Under the pieces are notes generated by a model. The model ran no database searches. It saw only the letters and a list, made by a program, of their open reading frames with translations, and was not told the origin of the DNA. Shown in pieces: positions 1 to 12,484 of a DNA stretch of 64,000 bases (the stretch's first letter is position 1; the number at the start of each line of letters is the position of its first letter). The stretch comes from Chrysemys picta bellii (Eukaryota; Chordata; Testudines; Emydidae). A program made the translations under genes and the position numbers. The DNA lies in contig NC_088791.1 in NCBI RefSeq assembly GCF_011386835.1, positions 25,084,998 through 25,148,997 of the forward strand, written 5' to 3'.

Positions 1-1109
1 AGACAGCACATTCTTTAGTTGCTGCCATTATCTAGTGATTTGTAGGCTACCCTAGTGGTACAGACCAACATTCAGCTGCCCTTTCTCTCTGAATTGTCAG
101 TCCCCCTGGGGCACTTTCATTCAAATGCCAAGTCCTTACTTCATCCATCACTATCCAGCCTTGCTTGTAGAGAGATTGGGGTGTGATTGATCAGAATTCT
201 GGGAATTAGGTTGGGATATTCAAGCATATTAGCTGCATGCTAGCCCAGAGCATAGTGAGCCAGCATGCTATTTTAGTACAAATGGCAATACCCAAGGAAG
301 TTTGTATTGACACATAGACAAAAAATGTGTATATACAGCAAAGAAATGTAAAATGAGTTTCTCTAGGATATTAAATATATTTCAGCAGTATGAAGGCTTA
401 ATAAATCATGAGAGAATTAGCCACAAGTGAGCCATATGACAGCATCATTCTCAAAAGCTGAATACATTTTATAGAGATCATTTGTGGAAAAGTAAGCAAA
501 AAAAAATACTTCATTCATAAATGTGATTAACTTCATTCTCTCAGAAATGTGTTCAGCTTCACTCATTACAAACATCTTTATAACTCTGTGACTAATAACA
601 AACTCCTTGTAACCAGATAAGGAAAAGAATGTTGAGTTAATATCTGCTTAATATGGTTTAATGTACAATTTTACAAATAAAATGTCAGGCAGATACTGTA
701 CTTAAACCTGCATTTTCTAGGAGAATTATAAAGATTTCCTGATGCGTGATGTGAATTAGCATAAACTTTAGGAAATTATGCATAACATGAAGAGTATTTT
801 TTAAAATATTGCTCAGGAAAGATGCCAAATAGCAGGCCTGATGACTGAAATCCTCTACCCTAGAACAGGTACAGCCTGAGCAGCATCTCTGCAAAATTTC
901 TCACACTGCCTCAACCCTGAGTTGGAGAGAGAACCTATAGGAGTGACCAGAGGGTTTCTGTCTCCATATGCATTCAGTGTTTGGCCTTTATGTAGTCTTT
1001 CTAACCATGGTTCCAATGATTATCTAATGGGAACTAGACTGAGATGACTTGTCCATTGAAAACAGGATTGAGAACACCAGACAGTTATCAGAAAACTTTC
1101 ATTTACTAA

Positions 1110-1406
1110 GGCTGTGTCTACACTAGCACTTTTGTTGGTATAACTTATGTCACTCAGGGGTATGAAAAAACCACCCCTCTGAGTGACATAAGTTACACCA
1201 ACAGAACTGCCTGGGTGGACAGTGCTATGTCAGCAGGAGACACTCTCCCACCAACATAGCTACGACTGCTGGTTGGAGATGGTTTAATTATTTCAATGGG
1301 AGAGCTCTCTCCCATCGGCATAGAGGAGCTACATGGGAGAACTTACAGTGGCGCCGCTGCATTGGTACAGCTGTGCTACTGTAAGGTCTCTAATGTAGCC
1401 AGGGCC
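1110..1406. mobile_element. PIF/Harbinger-like MITE with TAA duplication and internal hairpins
   Basis: The element begins GGCTGTGTCTACACTAGC and ends in an inverted, partly diverged version (GTAGCCAGGGCC). It is flanked on both sides by TAA (1107-1109 and 1407-1409), the 3-bp TWA duplication expected of PIF/Harbinger insertions. A long hairpin pairs 1134-1161 with 1173-1202 around an A-rich loop, and a second set of GGGAGA/TCTCCC arms follows. No coding capacity is seen, so it is a non-autonomous element. The superfamily call rests on the target duplication and TIR form. Confidence 0.75.
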
Positions 1407-2542
1407 TAACAGTCTCTGTGGGTTTGGATACATGACATGGAGGTGAAAGGCTCTACTACATCCTACTAACATTATATCATGTTACTCTGTTAAAATAATT
1501 TTAAAAGTATGTCCATTAAGTACAGTTAGAGAATGAACTAGCCTTTCAACTTTGAAAGCCAAATTCGGCTTAGTTTATGGGCAGCAGTGCAATTTTGCCA
1601 GCAAAGTTGGCGAGCACACGTAGACCTTCAGCGTACCCTGAGCTGCTCTGGTCTTCTCCCAAGGCCCTTCAGCAGTACGAACCCCATTTCATAACCCCAC
1701 CACCACTATCCATGAACACCTCAGTCTTCTCAGACACACTCACTCATTCCTCCTTCCAATTTCCAGTTTCTCTTGACAAAATTCTCCTTGTCCTGACAAC
1801 TGTCCCTCCGCCGCATACACCCCATTACGCCTTCAATTTTCCCCTCAGCTTTCCTCACCCCAAGCTTGTGTTCCCCAAACTCCCTTCCCCCAAGATTTTC
1901 CCTCCCCTTACACTAGCTTGTGGTCCTCAATGGCTCCCCTCCCCTGTACCTGAACCTCTATGGAGGGTGAGTAGAGAGTAAAAGCTGGAGCTGTTGCTCG
2001 GTAGTGGGCTAAGGCTCCATTTCTTTTTTGCAGCTAGCTCAGATCCCTCCCTGCCCCCTTGGACTCCCTCTTATCTGCGCATATGAACTTGTTGGGACCA
2101 AGCACTGAGCAACTTCATGCCTGCCCAGGAGGTAGAGCAATGCCCACTGTTGCAGCCTTTTCTCTGCCCACTTCAGTAGCTGATTGTCAGCAGAAGGAAG
2201 ACAGAATTAGTGCTTCTCAAGGCAGCAGCCTCAGACACCCTACTTTGCTGCCTTCCTCTTTTCCTCCCTCCCAAGTATCTGCTGAAAGATGGAGAGGTGA
2301 GGACACGCATGTTGTCATCCATTCCTCCCAAAAAAGTACATTCCTGCTTACGTATGAAATTATTCTGAGGGTCTCAGTCCAGTCCACATCATAACCTACA
2401 CTGTAACTGGGTACCTCTGATAACTTTGCTCAAATGTTTTTGATGCAGCAACACCACCCTGCTGTGAGCAAGCTTGCACAGCATCTGACTATTCCATGCC
2501 GACCTCCAGGCAGTGAAGTAAGGAGTTTATTGTCTACACTTA

Positions 2543-2839
2543 GGCCTTGGCTACACTTACCGGCAAGTTCGACGGCTGGAAATCGAACTTCTGGGTTCGA
2601 CTTATCGCGTCTAGTCTGGACGCGATAAGTCGAACCCGGAAGTGCTCGCCGTCGACTGCGGTACTCCAGCTCGCCGAGAGGAGTACCGCGGAGTCGACGG
2701 GGGAGCCTGCCTGCCGAGTGTGGACCAAGGTAAGTTTGAACTAATTCGAAATAAGGTACTTCGAACTTCAGCTACGTTATTCACGTAGCTGAAGTTGCGT
2801 ACCTTAGTTCGAATTAGGGGGGGTAGTGTAGACCAAGCC
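2543..2839. mobile_element. PIF/Harbinger-like MITE, CpG-rich, three hairpins
   Basis: This 297-bp element is bounded by TTA at 2540-2542 and 2840-2842. Its termini GGCCTTGGCTACACTTACC and GTGTAGACCAAGCC form imperfect inverted repeats. Inside are three hairpins in a row: TTCGACTTATCGCGTC pairing with GACGCGATAAGTCGAA; GCGGTACTCC pairing with GGAGTACCGC; and TCAGCTACGT pairing with ACGTAGCTGA inside a longer arm that ends in CTAATTCGAA/TTCGAATTAG. It has many CpGs compared with the AT-rich DNA around it, which suggests a relatively young insertion. It shares TIR style with 1110-1406 but is a different subfamily. Confidence 0.78.
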
Positions 2840-4839
2840 TTACTGAAAAAGATCTATTCCAGAATAGCTACTCTAGTAAATTTCCCAGTGTGGACAAGTC
2901 CTTAGTCTTTCAGTTTAAATGAGAAGAAATGTATGCCATAATAAATAATGTTAAAAACATGTTTCAATTGTAAAATATAATGCCCATATAAGTGGGGGCT
3001 GGTATTTTTCTGAAGATAATTAGTCTCTTTCAAGAGGTTTAATTATACAATGCATTAATAAGATGGCAGACAGTAATGCCCTCTGCAAAAAGTCATCAGG
3101 GGCTGCTTTTACCACTAGATTTCCCTATTTAACATAGATTGAAAGCCTGCACATGCAATTACAGTCATTTCTGTGCAGCAGGGAAACTCTGCACCTCTAA
3201 TGACACAGACATATTTATTCAAGAATTGCATAGTAGCTGAGGCAAGTTTAAGGTAGGCTGGTGTGAATAGTTTCAAAATATATAAAAACACAAACATCCT
3301 TTTTTGCCACATAGCAGCTATGTACATTGTCTCCTTGTGCTGAACATGTTTAAAATTCTGATTGTACGTGCTGGTTGGCTTCTATTCACAAGACAAGTAT
3401 TAATTACTTAAGTATAAAATAAGGATAGTTCAAAAAGTGTGTAACAAAAGTCACATGCTGGAGGCTCTTTATTCTAATGACTTAAGAAAGCTTCACATTT
3501 TTATTTCTAATTAACCTATCAATAGTGATGTCGCTTAAATACTCCATAGGAATATTATCTTCTCATTATTGCCAGAAAACATGCTGCCCAATTTCATAGC
3601 TCAGTTGTTTTTATGCATGGATGGAGAATATGAATTAACTTGAACTGAAACAGAATTTTTTTTAGGGACGACTCTCCCCCATGCACACTAGTTTCATAAG
3701 TACATTCAATAAATTAATATGCCAGGAAAAATGAATAATGTTTATTTTTATGCTTAAACATTATTGGAATACAGTACAGTAGCATTTTGTTCATTAATTT
3801 AATCATGTCAATAGATAAATTAGTGGATTCTGATAGGTATTTATCTCGACTAGTGCTAAAAATTCTGCTAGAGCTACATTCTTTTAAAAAAGAAACATCA
3901 CATAAAATTAATGCTTATGAAAGTTTCCAGATTCTTAGCCCTGGAGACTGCATTTCCACAGAATAAGTACAGCACAGGCAGCAGCCATGCAAGCTTCCCA
4001 CAGTGACCTGCCAATGGGTGTCATCCTTAAACTGGTGGGAATATTCTGAGGGAGGGGAAAATAACTCATTCATGCCTTGTCCTTTTTGTTGAGACTGCCA
4101 AGAAGGTTACAAATCACTGTTAGTGCCAATTGCGGGGGTGGTTATTGTGCTGCAATGCTTGCCTGCTGGGAACTGGAATGAGACCACTAACTCATTTCAC
4201 ATAGGCCATCAAACAGCCATCAGATGGGCTGCTTTCATTATAACTCTGCATGCAGATCCCTTGTGAAGCTGTTCTTAAAGAAAAAAATTAATGTAAAAGA
4301 TTGGAAGCCACAATCTGTGGCTTTATGAGGCCAAAATATTGAATTCCAAGGGCTACATTCTCCAAACCCTGCATGCTATCTGTGCCTTTGAAAACTGGGG
4401 ATTGGGGTGCAAGTGCTCTTGCGGTCTGCCACACAAAAAATTACACCAACACGACATGTTAGTACCAGATGCTAATTCTCCAGGGATTTGAGGTTTGGTT
4501 CAGATAAGCATCCAGAAAGGTGGGGATGTTTATCTAAACCATTTAGGGACTATCCAGATCATTTTATGCCTTTCCCACTTAACACCACTCCTTTCTTCAC
4601 AGGCCTCACATAATAAACACAGAAAATAACCTTTACTCCTGCAGGCCCTGTCTCTCCCACGGCCTTGAGAAGTCTTCTCATGTGAGATTCCTCCCTCCAT
4701 GCACATCTTCTGTGGGTACCAAACTGGCCCAACCCTCCTCCTGTGGCTTGTTGATAGGGACGGACCAGTCTGCAGCACTCCATTTCCCCCGTATAACATC
4801 AACTTCTGGGGGCAGCCAGCCAGCCCACTGCCTCCTTAC

Positions 4840-4935
4840 CTCTGCAACAGGTGTGTCAGTGTGTACACTGACATAATTAGGTCAATGTACGCTGCCTTAC
4901 ATCAACCTAACTGTGTAGTGCAGACCAGGCCTGAG
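4840..4935. repeat. Fragment of a hairpin MITE, one terminus
   Basis: The segment ends ACTGTGTAGTGCAGACCAGG, which resembles the outer TIR of the elements at 1110 and 2543 (GTGTAGACCAAGCC). Before it is TAATTAGGTCAATGTACGCT and then ACATCAACCTAA, a short hairpin. Only one end is recognisable, so the element is truncated. The assignment rests on TIR resemblance alone. Confidence 0.45.
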
Positions 4936-5471
4936 GCATGGCAATGCTGATTGTCACAATGCCTAACTTGTAGGCACCTAGAAAATCCAGCAGGCGTGCT
5001 AAGAGGCAACCTACCCAATTGGGCCCCAGGGGTGAAATGAACATTTCCTGGTTCATGGATCACTCTGGGGTTAGGCAGGAAATAGATGCCTGAGTGCCTT
5101 GAGTGAGGCAACAGTGCACATACCCAGAGGCAGAAACTCTGGCAGCTAGGGAACTTCTACTGCAAAAACTTAGGCACTGAGTGAGTTTAGGTGTTTTCAG
5201 GGTTAGGCAGCAGCCAAGCGGGAGTTTTGTGACTCCAAGTGGAGGCTAAAACTTGGACATAGGCACCTAAGCATGGGAGTTAGGTGCTTAAATACCTATG
5301 TGGATCTGGGCCAGAGTGACTAAATGTACAATGGCAATGTTGGTACATTACCCTATAAACTTTGTATACATTTTTAAGACCTCCAAGTGGAAAATGGTTG
5401 CTCTGTGGCTGAGGTCTCATGCCTTCCTGAGAGACAGCTGACTTTTGCAGAAATGCCACTTTACAATAATG

Positions 5472-5662
5472 GTCAGATTTTCAGACAGCTCCCGTTCAGC
5501 CCCTAAATGAAGTGGCCAGATGTTCAAAGGCATTCTGCCTGCAGCACTTTCCTTTGCTCTCAATAGGAACTGCTGGGCGATGAGCATGCTTTAAAACCTG
5601 GCCACTTCATTTAGGTGCCTAAAGGAGAACTGAGCTCTCTTGAAAATCTGGCCCAAGTGCCC
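5472..5662. repeat. Short palindromic interspersed repeat (GGCCAGATTTTCA family)
   Basis: An 18-nt arm CCTAAATGAAGTGGCCAG at 5502-5519 has a perfect inverted partner CTGGCCACTTCATTTAGG at 5598-5615. The outer ends, GGTCAGATTTTCAGA and TTGAAAATCTGGCCC, are also inverted repeats. This is the general form of short palindromic elements common in turtle and crocodilian DNA, with GATTTTCA/TGAAAATC ends. It is non-coding. Confidence 0.6.
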
Positions 5663-7588
5663 CAACAAAAGGGACCAATTTCCCCTTGAGATGTTAATTA
5701 GTTGGACTAGGATTTTGGCCCTTTTAAAACATCACATGTTATTTTCACATTCTTTTATATTTTAAAACAAGTTGAAAACTCCGTAGTGACTCAGCTATTT
5801 GCTGCCTATGTTGAAAGAAATATTTTAATCCATTAAACATATAAAAGGTTATTTTAATAGCAAGTTATTTTCTTCAATATGGCCAATGAGACCAAAACAA
5901 GGGCAACCAGCGGGGGGCAGGGGGAGAATATGATATTAACTTAACCTTTTTCCATATTAAAATGGATTAAAATCTCTGTCCACTCAGGAGTGCAGAGGAG
6001 TTGCTATGGGCTTTACAAGAAGGACTGTATTCTGAACCATAATTTTCCTGAGTGCCTACCTACAAAGGGTTTTAATCAAGGAGTTTTAAAAACACCTCCT
6101 CCGTTGTATCTGCACTGGCACTTCTCTGCTCAGGGCATGACATCATACAGTCTTCATAGTCTCTCTGTATTCCTCCCTACAATACATTTGGTACAGTCAC
6201 TTTAAAATTAGATACACATGACCAGCAGTCAAGTACCTCCCACTGTGAGAAGGCTCTAGATGCAGGTAAATAGAGTTCTGATCCTGTTGAGCTACAACAA
6301 AGCAGACAAGCTGTCCTAGCACTGATAAATACTATTGTTTAACCTACACCGCTGTTTTCCTAGTGATTCTTCCTGAGTCGCTGATCTTCAGCAACTGCAT
6401 CTTGTTTATATTGCCACTGCTCCTTCCGATATCATCCAGTGCTGCATTTTGGAGTTTGGTTACAGGCAAAATGAATTGGTGGTTTCTTCAGCACAGCTGC
6501 AAAATATTAACGAAAGGGCTGATGTGCTGCTAATAGCGTGCTCACCGACCGGTCGCTTAGCCACATTGTTGATATAACTGTCCTGCAAAATGAGGGGGAG
6601 GCTGTGTAATTGCATTGCATGAACCACAGCAGATTTGCTTTTATATACACTTTCCCTACCAATTTCTCCCATGCTGACCAGATATGGCTGAAAGCAATCT
6701 CTCCCCTAATCATTGAGAAGATGTGAAGTCTCTGCGAAAGTCAGCTCTTCTCAGTAAGACAGTGGTAGCAGACTCAAATAGGTACCAAAACTGGGAGGGT
6801 GACAGGAGTGTGGGGACTGCAAGTGGCTATGGATCAGACATATTACAAAGGGGTGTGAACTGTACATATACAATATTCAAATACTTATTTTTACATGTGA
6901 TGTACTTTAGGCTGTAAAATGCGGAAAAGATTTGATACTGCTGAGAGCTGGTGCAGAGTGTTACTCATACGAACACAAGATAAAAGTGATAGGCAGAAAC
7001 CTTTGGGAACCTGATCCTGCATTAATGAGTGTGCTGCTGCATAGCCATCAGACCCGCTTACTCTCTAGCATTTGGTCAGTTTGCTTAGCCGTCTGGTCGG
7101 TCCCTCGCTGTCTCTGGCTTTCCTCAGTCCCACTACCCCTTGCATAATGGGAACAGGGACAAGCAAAAGGGAAGAGGAGCTGCAGAAGCTTGCAGGTCCT
7201 GTGTCTGTACCACTTTAAGGCAGCAAACATCAGGACAGGCAGGACTTGATATTAGATCCATTCAAGGCAGCTGAAGCTAAAAAAACTGAGCTGCTGGTAG
7301 CCAGCCAGAGAGCATCAGGCCTGGGCCAAAACACAGAGCCCTACACCAATTTAGCAGCCTCAAGATTTTCAGAAGTTAGATAAGTATCCACTTAACTGAA
7401 TTAAACCCAAGGTATGAATCTCTTATAGTTTCCCCATTATGGCTAACATATATGATTAATATACCACATGCAAAAGAAAAACTAAGGTCTTAGAAACTGC
7501 TGTGAAATGTATACCAATTTGTATCCACGTTTCAATTTTGAGTAGTGACAGATTCCTTTAATAAAACTAATTCTTAAATAACCCAACT

Positions 7589-8574
7589 TAGGGTTACCAT
7601 ATTTCAGCAAGCAAAAAAGAGGACGGGAGGAGCCCCGCCCTAGCCCCGCCCCTGCCCCTCCCACTTCCCGCCCCCCCAGAACCCCCAACCCTCCCCCCGT
7701 TCCTTGTCCCCTGACTGCCCCCTCCTGGGACCCCTGCCCCTAACTGCCCCCCGGGACTCCACTCCCTATCTAAGCCTCCTTGCCTCTTGTCCCCTGACTG
7801 CCCCAACCCTTATCCACACCCCCACCCCCAGACAGACCCCTGGGACTCCCACGCCCCATCCAACCACTCCCCACCCCCTGACAGCCCCCCCAGAACTCCC
7901 AACCCATCTAAACCCCTCTGCTCCCTGTCCCCTGACTGCTCCGATCCCTCTCCCCACTCCTGCCCCCTGACAGCTCCCCCCCAGAACTCCCAGCCCCCTA
8001 CCCCCCGCTCCTTGTCCCCTGACTGCCCCCTCCTGGGACCCCTGCTCCTAACTGCCCTCCAGAACCCCACCCCCTACCTAAGACTCCCTGTTCCTTGTCC
8101 CCTAACTGCCCCTTCCTAAGACCCCCCCCCCCAACTGCCCCCCAGGACCCTACCCCCTACCTGTACCCTGACTGCCCAAAACTTTCTCCACTCCCCTCCA
8201 AAAGCCCCCCCAGAACCTCCCTGTCCCTTCTCCTGCCCCTCCTTACCCTGCTGCTCAGAACAGGGTGTTGGGCTCTGTGCCAGCCGGACACATGGCTGAG
8301 CTCCCCTGCAAAACACAAAACCCGGTCCCTGGCCCTGCACAGGGCTGCGGGACCGGGCTGCAGGAGGAGCTGCCGGCCGGCTCAGAATGCAGGGAGGGGG
8401 GGTGGGAGGAGGAAGCTGCTCTGGAGTCCAGCCCGGGACTTTCCTGCAGCCCTCCCAGCCGGGGGAGGGGGAAATCCCGGACATTGTGAGTGCTTCACAA
8501 ATTCCCCCCGGACGCTATTTTTAGCACACAAAAGGAGGACATGTCCGGGTAAATCCGGACGAATGGTAACCCTA
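7589..8574. mobile_element. hAT-like MITE with internal C-rich minisatellite
   Basis: Inverted termini TAGGGTTACCATAT and ATGGTAACCCTA enclose 986 bp. Both ends abut the hexamer CCAACT (7583-7588 and 8575-8580), probably the remnant of an 8-bp hAT duplication. About 7620-8260 is an imperfect tandem array built on CCCCTGACTGCCCC and CTGGGACCCC units, strongly C-rich on the plus strand. The part 8260-8500 is GC-rich with a different composition, and GGACATGTCCGG lies near the right end. Long frames in all phases come from the lack of A/T and are not genes. Confidence 0.68.
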
Positions 8575-8609
8575 CCAACTGCTTCAAAAGAACATACAAA
8601 CATGAGCAA

Positions 8610-8790
8610 ATTAATCCTTACAACACCTCTTGTGCAGCTGGTAAGTAAATCGCCCCATTTTATGGAAAAGGAAACAAAGGCTGACAGAAATAATAATGAA
8701 CCTGACTGTGGACATCAGTCAAATGGCAAATCAGTGGCAACAGAGCTAGAATTAGAACTCAGTAGTTTGTTGGTCCCACTATAGTTCTCG
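8610..8790 (-). repeat. MIR-type CORE-SINE copy
   Basis: The stretch reads like the reverse complement of the MIR core: CCCATTTTATGGAAAAGGAA and AACAAAGGCTGACAGA correspond to the usual CCCATTTTACAGATGAGGAA...CTGAGG segment. Then come TCAAATGGCAAATCAGTGGC and GAATTAGAACTCAG, matching the GTGGCAGAGC...GATTCGAACCCAG part. It is well diverged, as expected for an ancient copy. Confidence 0.55.
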
Positions 8791-9428
8791 GTTCATTAGA
8801 CTATACTAGTCCATCATTTAGAAAGAGCAGGGCAGTTTTTTATGAATGCACAATTCAATATATGATCTCACAAGCACCATGATGTTTCTATTTAACCTAC
8901 GAAAGAATTAGCTTGGGACGCCAAACTTTCCTAATTTACTTAATATTAGCGCTTCAAATGGTACTTTAAAATGGGATGATGCTCACTTAACATGATTTTG
9001 ATATCATCACTGATAGGCCAGTGTGTCTATACCATTAACTTCAGGGTCCTATGTGACAACAGCAAAGCCAATACAGTACTGCTTTCAGTGATAATCAATC
9101 CAGTAAAACACAGAAGAGATGGAAAAGTTTCCAGTGACTCCAGCACATCAAGCAGTCAAAAAAACCTTTTTTGTATAGAAGGCATGAGACATGTTACAAC
9201 CACAATACATTAATTTTAACAAAAGATGAGCAATATAATATTCCATACTCAGAATCCATTCTGCAGGTTATTTAGTCTGTTGATACTGTCCTTCAGATAG
9301 ATCGGAACAAATGTACCTGGATGTGTCTGGCTGTCATTCAGGAAACCTGTGATCCACTGAATATGCCTATTTTTTTAAATGTTCATTTTATTGCAATTTT
9401 TGCCTGATTTGATATTTTTCTTACCTGA

Positions 9429-9641
<213 letters not shown>

Positions 9642-9654
9642 TAAGTATCAATTA

Positions 9655-9750
9655 CACATTTAGATCACAGCACTTAAGCACATACTTACGTGCTTTCCTG
9701 AATATGGGTGGACTTATGAGCATGCTTAAGTGCTTTCTTGTACTGGTGCG
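9655..9750. repeat. Short palindromic repeat (GCACTTAAGCA type)
   Basis: AGCACTTAAGCACATACTTA at the left is mirrored by ATGAGCATGCTTAAGTGCTT at the right, with a short centre between the arms. The same motif recurs at 22195-22310, so this is a dispersed short inverted-repeat element. Confidence 0.55.
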
Positions 9751-10367
9751 GAAGATATGAACACATCATTTTCAGCTATGCCAACCCTGTACAGGCAATA
9801 CTTAAAATATATCTACTGGTAGGAGCACTTTGAACTCTTTAGCGGCATCTCTGAGTGTGCTAGGAGTTGCTGATGCATTCTTATAATCTTGCTTGATAAA
9901 ACAATCCCTTCTAATACACTTCTATTGGTATTTCTCTGTACATTTGGAGTCATAGGGGCTGATCCCACTCCCATCAGTTTAATGGCAAAACTCCCACTGA
10001 CTTCAGTTGTGCAAGCGTGAGCCTGTAGTGTTCATTTTATAATTTATTTCTTAAGCTTTCTCATTTATCAGACAACCAAGAATTTACATGGATGACATAA
10101 TAAAAGTCAATTCTGAATAAAGAGACAGCATTTGCTCTTTTGGAAGTGGTAATAGAACCCTTTAATCTTATTTTTAAATTTTGTTTTGTGTTTGTATTTC
10201 CTTGGAATTTTTTCTGTTCCAACTTTTTAAAAGGCTTTTAAAACGTGTGTATAATTTCAAGCCATATTGAAACATATTCGTTACCTGACAGACTGCAATG
10301 GTGTATGTTATATAAGTATGTATTTAGTGATATCTTGAAATGTATGTGAATATATCAATGCACATTT

Positions 10368-10490
10368 AGCCCCAAATCCTGCAAACATTTACTCATGCTT
10401 AAATTTAACACCGTAAAAAATCCATGGGTCTACTCAGAGTAGTAAAGTTAACCCTGTTCATAAGTATTTGCAGGATTTAAGTCCTTACAG
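10368..10490. repeat. Short palindromic repeat (AAATCCTGCAAACA type)
   Basis: CCAAATCCTGCAAACATTTA at the left pairs with TAAGTATTTGCAGGATTTAA at the right. The inner arms CTCATGCTTAAATTTAACA and AGTAAAGTTAACCCTGTTCA are more diverged. It is a non-coding inverted-repeat element of the kind scattered through reptile genomes. Confidence 0.6.
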
Positions 10491-12029
10491 AGCTTTACAA
10501 ATTAATTTTCTTTCCCTCTGGTCCATAGTGATTCCTCTGAAGTCATTACCACCAATATGTATGTATGATAAGAACTATTACATACAATGCAGAAAAACGT
10601 AAGAACTGCAGACTTATATAGACCCCTTAATAAAATCCCAGAGCTTTAAGAAAATAAATAATAAGATAATAGCTGTGATAAGCAAAGTTTAGCCTTACAA
10701 TCAGTTTTAAAGATCTGTTGTAGTCCACTATAGTATCTACAAGTAAAGTATAACAATTCCAAGACAAGGAACACGATAGCTAAAAGCCCTAACACTCTAG
10801 AAATGTATAACTGAAACGCCTCAGCAAGACATAGGGTGCGGGCAAGGACTGATGATACATTATGATAAATTCTGTAAAATAAATAGTAGAAAGTTCAGAA
10901 TGAACCTTAACCTGAAGAAACAAGAATTTAAAATAACCAAAGCCTTTGTAATTATAAAATAAGTAAAATATGAGGTGAGGTGAGGGGGTTTGGCTAAGCA
11001 ATCAGAATTTCAGATACTTTTCTGAAAAGTATCTGAACCACTAAAATATATAGAATAGGACCTGAAATTTCAAAAGAAAAGGCTTTTTCATGAGACTTAC
11101 ATTACCTCCTGACACCAGTTGGTCCAAAAATACCCTCACCCTTTCTAGTGGTATTTTGGCATTTACAGTGTCATTTCCAGACAGAACCAGGAATTACAAA
11201 GATAGGAAAATGTAAAGTATTTTTAAATAAAAAAAAATCTATTTGAGCTCTCAAAATTGTTAGATTTAGGTTTGATTAAAGGCTCAGGTCAATTTCTACA
11301 TTTTCCGTACTAATTAGTCATCCCCATACTAAGCATTGCAGTGGGCACTATTAAACGCACTAAGTCAGCCAGTTGTGAAGAACGTCTGTCTAGCCATTGT
11401 GCCACCTCAGGAGTAGTTAAGAAAACCCCAGAAAAAGAAATGTTTTTTCCAAATGATGGTAAAAATGACCCCAAAGAAAATGTGGACACTTGAGGACAAT
11501 GTGGTCCTGAGGACATCAAAACTAACCAGTAAAAAGGTTACTGTTTTTGAACCAAGAATGTGTTGTTGCATAGTAACAAGACTAAAGAGACTTTTTTCAT
11601 TAAAATAAAACAGCAACTCTGTTTTTGCCAGTAGATATTGAGAAAAGAAATGTTTCTTAATAGCCTAAAGTCATCATAGTGTCAAGAAACCTGCCTCTTC
11701 TAGGAAGACTGGTGGGTATTGCAGTCTGTGAATCAATGACATTCAAGTCTCTTGACTTAGTCTTGAAAATTCTGGGTTTGCCTTACATGAGGAAGATCCT
11801 TTTTGATTTATAGGACCATTGTGTTTTTAGCAGAATGAGAGATTTGTACTACGTACAAAAGACAAAAAATTTTTGAAACCAAGGCATAATAGGAGCCTAA
11901 CTGATACCAGTCAAAGCGGCTTTCAGTCCAGAAAAAATTAAAATTAACAATGATAAGAATGTCTTCTGCGAAAGAAGAGAACATTTAATAAAAAGATGAG
12001 AGCATTATGTGAAAAAATTAAGGGTCAGA

Positions 12030-12095
12030 TGATCAACTCAGTATAGCTCTGCTAAAGTCAACCCAACTATGCCGAGTTACATCACCTGCTTCAAT
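12030..12095. repeat. Fragment of a short palindromic repeat
   Basis: CTCAGTATAGCTCTGCTAAA followed by ACTATGCCGAGTTACATCA resembles the AGCATAGCTCCATTGAAGTC... ...GGAGCTATGCCGATTTACAC palindrome known as a reptile interspersed repeat. Only the centre is clear. Confidence 0.4.
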
Positions 12096-12484
12096 ACATG
12101 CAATTATATAAAAGAAAATGATTTGGGGGGGATGTGCTTGGGGAAGGAAGGGTTTCATTTGAAATGGGTTGGGAGGGTGGATTACATTGACCCTTTTTAT
12201 GTGTTCTTATAAATAATATACTAGGGGTTTAGAGAAATCAAAATAAATAATATAAATATTACAGTTTTAAATTAAAAGTTAACTTTATCCTCAATATTTT
12301 GTGGTGTCACTCCCATTAATACCAGTGTAAGTCTCCCAGCTACTGCCCCTTTCTCTTCTGAAAACATTAGCGTTAGTATCCGTCCGACTTCAATTGAGAT
12401 CAGCTAAGAAGTTCATACTGAGAAATTTTTACCTCATCTTCTCACCTGGTAAAAGTGTCAGGACATGTGGTTGTGGTTTATAGG

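Noticed and set aside
1577..1981. A 134-codon frame rich in Pro, Ser, Phe and Leu
   Set aside because: It is a pyrimidine-rich intronic stretch with no recognisable domain, no splice-site support and low-complexity composition.
8095..8784. A 229-codon plus-strand open frame
   Set aside because: It lies across the C-rich minisatellite and GC-rich part of a hAT-like MITE and runs into a MIR copy. Frames are open in several phases because the DNA lacks A and T, and the Pro/Ser/Thr-rich product has no domain.
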